Positions 56,241 through 64,000 of a stretch of 64,000 nt of DNA are shown in pieces; positions within the stretch are counted from its first letter, which is position 1; each line of letters starts with the position of its first letter. The notes under the pieces were generated by a model. It saw only the letters and a list, made by a program, of their open reading frames with translations, did no database searches and was not told the DNA's origin. Origin of the DNA: Haematobia irritans (lineage: Eukaryota > Arthropoda > Insecta > Diptera > Muscidae); contig NC_134398.1 in assembly GCF_050003625.1 (NCBI RefSeq), forward strand, positions 60,659,641-60,723,640. The letters are read 5' to 3'. A program made the translations under genes and the position numbers.

Positions 56241-56309
56241 CAATGTTTGAAGTCTGATATTTATGAAATAGAGCTGTGATTGAACTTATGGTTTAGTTGA
56301 ATAACTAAC

Positions 56310-56450
56310 AGCCTGTTTCTGTATGTCGAACGAGTTCAATCGATCGACTGAAATGCATAGAAACAACTGTTTTTGGTTATAAATTCAGCTGTTTGTTTCC
56401 ATTTTAGTCGATCGACAGAGCTCATTCGACATACAGAAACAGGCTGTAAA
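56310..56450. mobile_element. Small palindromic MITE candidate
   Basis: ACAGCCTGTTTCTGTATGTC (from 56308) and the inverse GACATACAGAAACAGGCTGT (to 56448) enclose a roughly 100-bp interior that is itself an imperfect palindrome (AACAACTGTTTTTGG / CAGCTGTTTGTT). The total is about 141 bp. No clear target duplication. Confidence 0.7.
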
Positions 56451-56549
56451 GCTTCTTTATTATATTGTTTAGTCTGGTTTAGTCATCTTAATTAAAAAAT
56501 AGTAATTGGTATTAATTAAATTCTTTCATAAATTAATATCTAAATAAAT

Positions 56550-56949
56550 TAACGCTGCAAAAAAGCGTCGCCAAAAAAGAAGTGAAAATGTTATTTTTGG
56601 GTCCGGAAGTGGTGCAAAATTGGCGGAGCAGCGATGAATGTAATAGGAACTCGTCATAGAACGAATGTCCACCGTTTCAACAGCCGTTGCAATAAATTTG
56701 CATCACTTCTTACTTTGTGATCCGAATTCAGAGTTTTGAATGTGAATTAAAAAATTGTGTGATATTTTCCCAAATAAATAATTTTTATTTATTCGTTTTT
56801 ATACCCACCACCATAGAATGGTGACGGGGGTATAATAAGTTTGTCATTCCGTTTGTAACGCATCGAAATATCGATTTCCGACTATATAAAGTATATATAT
56901 TCTTGATCAGGGAGAAATTCTAAGACGATATAACGATGTCCGTCTGTCC

Positions 56950-56983
<34 letters not shown>

Positions 56984-58915
56984 TGTAATCACGCTACAGT
57001 CTTCAATAATGAAGCAATCGTGCTGAAATTTTGCACAAACTCGTCTTTTGTCTGCAGGCAGGTCAAGTTCGAAGATGGGCTGTATCGGTCCAGGTTTTGA
57101 TATAGTGCCCATATAAACCGACCTCCCGATTTGGGGTCTTGGGCTTATAGAAACCGTAGTTTTTATCCAATTTGCCTGAAATTTGAAATCTGGAGGTATT
57201 TTGTGACCGTAAAGAGGTGTGCCAAAAATGGTGAGTATCGGTCCACGTTTTGGCATAGCCCCCATATAGACCGATCTCCCGATTTTACTTCTTGGGCTTA
57301 TAGAAACCGCAGTTTTTATTCAATTTACCTGAAATTGGAAATCTAGAGGTATTGTAGGACCACAAATACGTGTGCCAAAAATTGTGAGTATCGGTCCATA
57401 TTTTGGTATAGCCCCCATATAAACCGATCTCCCGATTTTACTTCTTGGGCTTATAGAAACCGCAGTTTTTATTCAATTTACCTGAAATTGGAAATCTAGA
57501 GATATTGTAGGACCACAAATACGTGTGCCAAAAATTGTGAGCATCGGTCCATATTTTGGTATAGCCCCCATATAAACCGATCTCCCGATTTTACTTCTTT
57601 GGCTTATAGAAATCGCAGTTTTTATTCAATTTACCGGAAATTGGAAAGCTAGAGGTATTGTAGGACCACAAATACGTGTGCCAAAAATTGTGAGTATCGG
57701 TCCATGTTTTGGTATGTTCCCCATATAAAACGACCTCCCGATTTGGGGTCTTGGGCTTCTAGAAACCTTATTTTTTATCCAATTTGTCTGAAATTGGAAA
57801 TCTAGAGGTATTTTAGGACCATAAAGAAGTGTGCCGAAAATGGTGAGGATCGGTCCATATTTTGGTATAGCCCCCATATAGACCGATTTCCCGATTTTAC
57901 TTCTTGGGCTTCTAGAATCCGAAGTTTTTATCCTATTTGCCTGAAATTGGAAATCTAGAGGTATTTTCGGCTCATAAAGAGGTGTGCCGAAAACGGTGAG
58001 TATCGGTCAATATTTTAGTATAGCCCCCATAAGAACGATCTCCCGATTTAACTCCTTGGGTTTCTAGAAACCGTAGTTTTTATCTGATTTGCCTGAAATT
58101 GTAAATATTCTGGTATTTTAGGCTCACAAAAACGTGTATCGGATTAGGTTTTTATAGGTCCATTTGGTAATGCCACCATATAGACCGACTTCACTTCTTG
58201 AGGGTGTAGAAGGCGCACTGATGATGAAAATTGCTTGAAACTCAATGTAAAATTTCCAGATTTTACTTCTACAGATTTAATATTTCAAATCAAGACGTTA
58301 TTTTATAATTTTCTTGCACACTTACAAGAGATGTTAATGATTCCTCTAAAACTCAAACAAAAATGGTTCTTATAAATCCAGAATCTGATATAGTCCTCAT
58401 GGATGAAATCTTTAAATTTATCTTCGGGAAGTGTCCTCAAGCCCTCCTGAAATTTCAAAGGAAACCCTAATATTTGGTTCATGGTGGTGGGTATTTAAGA
58501 TTCGGCCCGGCCGAACTTACTGCTGTATATACTTGTTTATTTGATTTTTGGTCGACCTTTTGTTAGAATTATATAAATATTTATAAAGACCTCGAGCTTC
58601 AAGAAACATTAATTTATAATAATTTATAATAATTTGTATATTTTTTATGATTTTTAATGCATTATAACGCTTGTTTGAATATTTTCAAAAATTATCGATT
58701 TTTCTATAATGGATTTAGCATTTTTGTGGCAAAATTTGAATAATTTTTACCATTTTATTTATTCTTACTCTTTTTTAAACTATTTGAAAAAAGAAAACAA
58801 AAATTACGCATTAAAATATGAAAAAACTGAAGTAAAAAACTTCCTGTGTAGTTAATATAATTAACTTCTTTGTGAGGACATTTTTGGAAGTGCTTTTAAA
58901 GTTGTGCCTTTAAAA
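56550..58915 (+). mobile_element. Family E copy split by a DINE-like element
   Basis: Left part 56550-56795 (GCTGCAAAAAAGCGTCGCCAA, GGTCCGGAAGTGGTGCAAAA, CATCACTTCTT), right part about 58600-58915 (TTTAATGCATTATAACGCTTG, AACTTCCTGTGTAG, TTTTAAAGTTGTGCC). The extreme right end is replaced by a SINE. The split lies at AAATAATTTTTATT and J4 fills it, so E is the older element. Confidence 0.75.
56796..58540 (+). mobile_element. DINE-like element J4, complete, nested in E
   Basis: It starts TTTTTATACCCACCACCATA and has a TA tract (AAGTATATATATTC, about 56889). A long GTCTGTCTGTCTGTCTGTCT microsatellite follows (about 56938-56984), then about seven 150-bp monomers (57070-58060, TATAGCCCCCATATAAACCG). 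The hairpin end is TTCGGCCCGGCCGAAC, finishing GTATATACTTG before TTT. It is the most complete J-type copy and is non-coding. Confidence 0.8.
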
Positions 58916-59350
58916 CAGAATCGAACCGAGGACCATACAGTTTGTAAGCCAACACACTACCACTGGGCTACGTAGCTGTTATAGTCACCAGTAGACAATT
59001 ATCGTTATAAGTTACATTTATATAGCATAGTTTGCAGCGCCCAAGAGCCAATGCAAACATAACATTATTTAACAGAAACATACATGTGTTGGCAACGCGG
59101 AGCAGTGTTTAGCATGTCTGCCGTGCATGCAAAGGGTCGTGGGTTCAATCCCTGCTCCGACCGAACATCAATTGTTTTTTTTGTTAATTTACACATTGAT
59201 ATTTATACTATATTAAATTTTTATAATGAAACTTCGAAATGTGGTTTAGTAAAGATTTACAGTCAGAAACAGTGCTTGATATAAACGAAATGGAGTGAGT
59301 TTTTTGATAAAATATTACTTTTTAATTGCAAAAATAACAAGTTTGTAACA
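58916..59350. mobile_element. Two-headed tRNA-like SINE, second copy
   Basis: The antisense head 58920-58980 (B box on the minus strand GGTTCGATTCT; A box region TAGCCCAGTGG) and sense head 59086-59163 (B box GGTTCAATCCC) have the same spacer as at 7182-7640 (GTTACATTTATATAGCATAG). The downstream GATATAAACGAAATGGA is shared too. Confidence 0.7.
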
Positions 59351-59727
59351 AAAAACTATAAAAAACTGTAAAAAACTGTAACTGTAAAAAATAAACTTTT
59401 TCAATTGTTTTAGCTGCAAAACTCGAACTTAATGTCCGCTTTTATATTTGAAGGTGTCCGTCAACTCCTCGTGAACTACTTATTAATAAAGAGGAACTAA
59501 ACTTTGTTTTTATACATTTTACTTTTTAATTTTTCACTATTTCCTCCTTTTTTCATTTTACTGTCCCAATTCTAAAAAGAGTATAGTGCCCTTTCATTAT
59601 TTTTTGATGATCCCTTCGTAATTTGTGTATATTTTCCACCACTATTTTTAATTTCCTTTGCCTGAATATTTTGACTTACTCCTCGTACGTTCTGGTTTCT
59701 TTTAACGAACCAAGAAAAATGGTGTAC

Positions 59728-60582
59728 CAGTGTTGCCAGGTTGTGGGTTTCCCCCAAATTTAGGGGGTTTTTACACGTTTAGGGGGATTTTTAGGGGTAA
59801 CATTTATTTGGGGGGATTTTTGGGGGTAAAAAAATATCTTAGATCTTATAAAGTGGAGCAATTCTCAACAAAATCTCAACAAAACAAATCTGGCATAAAT
59901 TTTGAGAAAAAAATAAGAAGTCAACCCATTTTCCTAAATACAAGCAAGTATGCAATGACATTCTTTTTTAAACGCATCTGTTGAAGGGGCATTTTTAATA
60001 TTTGATACAATTAAAAACAAGGTTAGGTTAGGTGGCAGCCCGATGTATCAGGCTCACTTAGATTATTCAGTCCATTGTGATACCACACTGGTGAACTTCT
60101 CTCGTTTCACTGCTCGATTCCAAGTTAAGCTCAATGTAAAGGGACCTCCTTTTTATAGCCGAGTCCGAACGGCTTTCCACATTGTAGTGCAACCACCTAG
60201 GGAAGCTTTGAAACCCTCAAAAATGTCATCAGCATTACTGAGGTGGGATAATCCGCCGCTGAAAAACTTTTTGGTGTTTGGTCGAAGCTGGAATCGAGCC
60301 CGAATTTGTGACAAGTGGTGTAATGAATTTATCTAATGATTTTTATTTACTTCAAAAGAAAATTTTTAGCATAAAAAACTTATTTTGTCTAAAATTTTAT
60401 TCCTCAGAAAAAATCTTCTTTCAGTTTATATATTTGTGTTAAATTTAATTTTTTAAGTGTATCACTACAGGATTTTTAACGAAATTTTGGGCCCCTTTTT
60501 GTGTTATTTACATACTTAAAATTTTTGGGTTTTTTTTTCTTAGGATTTGGGGGGAAGAATCAAAAATTACCTGGCAACACTG
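59728..60582. mobile_element. hAT element (CAGTGTTGCCAGGT ends), 8-bp duplication
   Basis: 855 bp with perfect 14-bp inverted ends CAGTGTTGCCAGGT / ACCTGGCAACACTG and the perfect 8-bp duplication TGGTGTAC (59720-59727, 60583-60590). The left subterminal region is G-rich (AGGGGGTTTTT, TTGGGGGGATTTTTGGGGG). A SINE-like retroposon lies inside at 60020-60340. No transposase frame. Confidence 0.9.
60020..60340 (+). mobile_element. GGTTAGGTTAGG-type retroposon
   Basis: It starts GGTTAGGTTAGGTGGCAGCC, continues with CAGTCCATTGTGATACCACA, CAAGTTAAGCTCAATG, TTTATAGCCGAGTCCGAACG and CCGCTGAAAAACTTTTTGG, and ends in a decayed antisense tRNA-like B-box region (GGAATCGAGCCC). The open frame across it (60043-60336) is not a gene. 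Fragments occur at 6179, 15950 and inside L. Confidence 0.7.
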
Positions 60583-63057
60583 TGGTGTACCCATAATGCC
60601 AAAATGATAAACAAAACACATGTCCACACATACGTAAAATGCTGCTCTCAAGGCGAAAACACACGATGTTTTTTTTCAAATGTCTATTCTCTTGGTTCCG
60701 AATCTCTATTTCCTTTATTCCGAATACTCATTCTAATATTCAAATTATATAATATTTAGACTTAAGCATATAAAATTTTTAGCCTTATCATAAAACAGTT
60801 TTTCAAAACGACTTGCAAGCGGTTTCACAGAAATTGCTCTCTTTTGATTCTCTCGCTGTATTATGTTGATATCTTTCGTCAACCTTCCCGGTTTCATCTC
60901 TATTTCTTTCTCTATACTCTCTCTGTCGCTCTCTGAATAAAATATCGCAACATATATATGTTTACTCGAAATTTGTAAATTTATATATGTTTGCATTCAC
61001 ACATATAATTTTTATGAAACATGCATGCCCCAAACATAATATATTCTAACATATTAACATATGTGTCCCAAACATTTAGTGTTAGTTTGGGAACATTACA
61101 TGTTTGCACTTAAATATATTCTGTTTAAAAATTGTGCCCGAAACACATTTTGTTTATATCGGACTCAGAATTTCACCACGACCCACATAAGTATTGGCAC
61201 ACCAAACAAATGAGATAATTCGGATTGTAACTGCAGTAAACATCTAGATTATTTTTAATTTTAGAAAAATTGTTGTTCTTTAAATAAAGGGTGATTTGTT
61301 AAGAGCTTGATAACTTTTTTTTAAAAAAAACGCATAAAATTTGCAAAATCTCATCGGTTCTTTATTTGAAACGTTAGATTGGTCCATGACATTTACTTTT
61401 TGAAGATAATTTCATTTAAATGTTGACCGCGGCTGCGTCTTAGGTGGTCCATTCGGAAAGTCCAATTTTGGGCAACTTTTTCGAGCATTTCGGCCGGAAT
61501 AGCCCGAATTTCTTCGGAAATGTTGTCTTCCAAAGCTGGAATAGTTGCTGGCTTATTTCTGTAGACTTTAGACTTGACGTAGCCCCACAAAAAATAGTCT
61601 AAAGGCGTCAAATCGCATGATCTTGGTGGCCAACTTACCGGTCCATTTCTTGAGATGAATTGTTCTCCGAAGTTTTCCCTCAAAATGGCCATAGAATCGC
61701 GAGCTGTGTGGCATGTAGCGCCATCTTATTGAAACCACATGTCAACCAAGTTCAGTTCTTCCATTTTTGGCAACAAAAAGTTTGTTAGCATCGTTTTTTT
61801 TTCTTAGGATTTGGGGGGAAGAATCAAAAATTACCTGGCAACACTGTGGTGTACCCATAATGCCAAAATGATAAACAAAACACATGTCCACACATACGTA
61901 AAATGCTGCTCTCAAGGCGAAAACACACGATGTTTTTTTTCAAATGTCTATTCTCTTGGTTCCGAATCTCTATTTCCTTTATTCCGAATACTCATTCTAA
62001 TATTCAAATTATATAATATTTAGACTTAAGCATATAAAATTTTTAGCCTTATCATAAAACAGTTTTTCAAAACGACTTGCAAGCGGTTTCACAGAAATTG
62101 CTCTCTTTTGATTCTCTCGCTGTATTATGTTGATATCTTTCGTCAACCTTCCCGGTTTCATCTCTATTTCTTTCTCTATACTCTCTCTGTCGCTCTCTGA
62201 ATAAAATATCGCAACATATATATGTTTACTCGAAATTTGTAAATTTATATATGTTTGCATTCACACATATAATTTTTATGAAACATGCATGCCCCAAACA
62301 TAATATATTCTAACATATTAACATATGTGTCCCAAACATTTAGTGTTAGTTTGGGAACATTACATGTTTGCACTTAAATATATTCTGTTTAAAAATTGTG
62401 CCCGAAACACATTTTGTTTATATCGGACTCAGAATTTCACCACGACCCACATAAGTATTGGCACACCAAACAAATGAGATAATTCGGATTGTAACTGCAG
62501 TAAACATCTAGATTATTTTTAATTTTAGAAAAATTGTTGTTCTTTAAATAAAGGGTGATTTGTTAAGAGCTTGATAACTTTTTTTTAAAAAAAACGCATA
62601 AAATTTGCAAAATCTCATCGGTTCTTTATTTGAAACGTTAGATTGGTCCATGACATTTACTTTTTGAAGATAATTTCATTTAAATGTTGACCGCGGCTGC
62701 GTCTTAGGTGGTCCATTCGGAAAGTCCAATTTTGGGCAACTTTTTCGAGCATTTCGGCCGGAATAGCCCGAATTTCTTCGGAAATGTTGTCTTCCAAAGC
62801 TGGAATAGTTGCTGGCTTATTTCTGTAGACTTTAGACTTGACGTAGCCCCACAAAAAATAGTCTAAAGGCGTCAAATCGCATGATCTTGGTGGCCAACTT
62901 ACCGGTCCATTTCTTGAGATGAATTGTTCTCCGAAGTTTTCCCTCAAAATGGCCATAGAATCGCGAGCTGTGTGGCATGTAGCGCCATCTTATTGAAACC
63001 ACATGTCAACCAAGTTCAGTTCTTCCATTTTTGGCAACAAAAAGTTTGTTAGCATCG
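60530..63057. repeat. 1,264-bp tandem duplication (two apparently identical copies)
   Basis: Unit 1 is about 60530-61793 and unit 2 about 61794-63057. Every landmark and frame in unit 1 (for example at 60547, 60745-60996 and 61393-61692) recurs 1,264 bp later, and I see no mismatch. The boundary lies between GTTAGCATCG and a run of nine T. The unit spans the hAT right end, family F sequence and the left two-thirds of a DD41D element. Confidence 0.9.
61287..61793 (-). mobile_element. Duplicated partial DD41D element (left end plus C-terminal transposase)
   Basis: AAGGGTGATTTGTTAAGAGC follows TA at 61285-61286. The transposase C-terminus (61393-61692, extending to about 61760) is identical to that at 62657-62956. 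The N-terminal part and right end are absent because the duplication boundary cuts it at GTTAGCATCG. Confidence 0.85.
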
Positions 63058-63483
63058 AACGATAGCGATCGCCATTCACCGTAACGTTGCGTCCAACAGC
63101 ATCTTTGAAAAAATACGGTCCAATGATTCCACCAGCGTACAAACCACACCAAACAGTGCATTTTTCGGGATGCATGGGCAGTTCTTGAACGGCTTCTGGT
63201 TGCTCTTCACTCCAAATGCGGCAATTTTGCTTATTTACGTAGCCATTCAACCAGAAATGAGCCTCATCGCTGAACAAAATTTGTCGATAAAAAAGCGGAT
63301 TTTCTGCCAACTTTTCTAGGGCCCATTCACTGAAAATTCGACGTTGTGGCTCGTTAGTAAGTCTATTCATGATGAAATGTCAAAGCATACTGAGCATCTT
63401 TCTCTTTGACACCATGTCTGAAATCCCACGTGATCTGTCAAATACTAATGCATGAAAATCCTAACCTCAAAAGAATCACCCTT
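62551..63483 (-). mobile_element. DD41D mariner-type element, internally deleted, TA duplication
   Basis: 933 bp with short inverted ends AAGGGTGATT / AATCACCCTT and TA at 62549-62550 and 63484-63485. It encloses a transposase that lacks its N-terminal DNA-binding part, so it is a deletion derivative. Confidence 0.85.
62657..63370 (-). pseudogene. DD41D transposase pseudogene, N-terminally deleted
   Basis: A transposase core of the mariner/Tc1 superfamily. In order on the minus strand are SEWALEKLAENPLFYRQI, the first Asp in FSDEAHFWLNGYVNKQN, IWSEEQPEAVQELPMHPEK, IIGPYFFKDAVGRNVTV, the second Asp in DGATCHTAR and the third Asp region in PPRSCDLTPLDYFLWGYVK. There are 41 residues between the second Asp and the Asp of PLDYF (36 to the earlier Asp of SCD), so by the mariner counting convention it is DD41D, as in rosa-type elements. 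A single TAA (62990-62992) replaces a Gln codon just before DGATCH. Only about 110 bp separate MNRLTNEPQ from the terminus, so the helix-turn-helix region is gone. Confidence 0.88.
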
Positions 63484-63689
63484 TATTTAAATTATAAACA
63501 TTTAAAAAAGGCACTGTTTTTGAGGAACCAAATTATTGGCACAGGTAGTTATAAATTAGTTTTTTGGTACATTTAGTACTTGTTGGACATTTCTTTTTGT
63601 TTGATAACAGCATCAAACCGTCTAAACATTGAATGGAATACTGTTTTGTTGTATCTGTGCCTATATTCCTCCATTCTTCCACCAACATT
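63484..63689. other. Unassigned DNA
   Basis: Short AT-rich stretch between the DD41D element and a DINE-like fragment. No feature recognised. Confidence 0.45.
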
Positions 63690-63966
63690 CTATCAAATTT
63701 CATCAAAATCGGTTAACAATAGCGACCGGAATTTTGCGATTAACAAATACATGGACAGACAGACTAACACCGAATGCTAAACCGACTCAGGAGGTGGTTC
63801 TGAGTCGATCGATATATATTTTATGGGGCATAAAATCAACTATGTGGTTTAGGGTGCAGTGTGACACTGTTTATACATTATTGGGTTTGAGACAAATATG
63901 TCGATGTGTTGCAAACGGAATGACAAAGTTAATATAGCCCCATCCTATGGTGGAGGGTATAAAAGC
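63690..63966 (-). mobile_element. DINE-like (Q type) terminal fragment
   Basis: It contains CATCAAAATCGGTTAACAAT, ACATGGACAGACAGAC, GATCGATATATATTTTATGG, GATGTGTTGCAAACGGAATG and the end CCTATGGTGGAGGGTATAAA. It is a reverse relative of the piece at 26602-27240. Confidence 0.7.
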
Positions 63967-64000
63967 GAATATATTAAACTTCCTTTCCTAAAATCAAGTG

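Larger units (their letters stand above)
59351..61250. mobile_element. Family F copy, split by a hAT element
   Basis: Left part about 59500-59727 (AAGAGTATAGTGCCCTTTCA, CTTACTCCTCGTACGTTC, AACGAACCAAGAAAAA); right part from 60583 (GTACCCATAATGCC, ATGTGTCCCAAACATTTAG). The continuous copy at 14930-14960 provides the pre-insertion sequence. Confidence 0.65.

Noticed and set aside
60020..60034. Insect telomere repeat (TTAGG)n
   Set aside because: Only two to three units, always attached to the GGCAGCCCG retroposon. Flies are also known to lack TTAGG telomeres.
60043..60336. 97-codon open frame
   Set aside because: It lies wholly inside the GGTTAGGTTAGG retroposon and ends in its tRNA-like remnant. 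No protein domain.
1..64000. Prokaryotic or plasmid origin
   Set aside because: No operons, ribosome binding sites or bacterial genes. Fly mariner and SINE families, introns and microsatellites throughout.

Overview
This window is non-coding, repeat-saturated nuclear DNA from a fly, most likely a calyptrate fly close to the muscids (house fly, stable fly, horn fly). The evidence is high A+T content, a mariner almost identical in layout to Himar1 (first known from the horn fly), interspersed repeats with TA tracts and GTCY microsatellites like the dipteran mini-me/DINE-1 elements, and a complete lack of bacterial gene organisation. I see no convincing host protein-coding exon in 64 kb. Nearly every recognisable reading frame is a decayed transposase, a decayed reverse transcriptase, or an accidental frame in a repeat array.

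Layout. 0-7 kb: palindromic 29-bp minisatellite remnants, then a nested block at 2.8-6.2 kb. There a TA-target MITE (family A) was hit by a hAT-type element (family B, 8-bp duplication), which was hit by a TA MITE (C), by a CCCAGC-ended element (E) and probably by a small MITE (U). A fifth element (D, TAA duplication) hit A itself. 7-9 kb: a two-headed tRNA-like SINE and a full-length, broken Himar1-like mariner. 9.7-13.1 kb: two mini-me/DINE-like elements with 150-bp tandem arrays. 13.6-19 kb: MITE A, inverted E copies, and a non-LTR retrotransposon whose RT frame is cut by two separate DNA elements. 20.4-27.4 kb: a 7-kb nest of two sister hAT elements (O inside N), each with a perfect 8-bp duplication, holding further elements. 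One of these (P) carries promoter-like and intron-like sequence.

27.8-35.7 kb: mini-me/DINE-like elements. One has a 458-bp higher-order repeat built from 152-bp monomers and a 250-bp foldback MITE inserted; two others are nested at a T-T target. 35.7-38.4 kb: a DD37E transposase pseudogene abutting a second non-LTR retrotransposon fragment. 38.4-40 kb and 44.8-48.2 kb: the least repetitive DNA, the only places where host regulatory sequence or untranslated exons might lie. 40.5-43.2 kb: a DINE-like element split by a pogo-like element that itself contains another insertion. 48-59 kb: scattered MITEs, an 84-bp minisatellite, a transposase fragment, and an E copy split by a DINE-like element. 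59-63.5 kb: a hAT element in an F-family repeat, and a DD41D transposon partly caught in an apparently exact 1,264-bp tandem duplication.

The genes do not form a pathway. The window is best read as a stratigraphic record of transposition, and in many places paralogous copies elsewhere in the same window give the empty site. Family letters (A, B, C and so on) are my own labels. Comparisons were made by eye.
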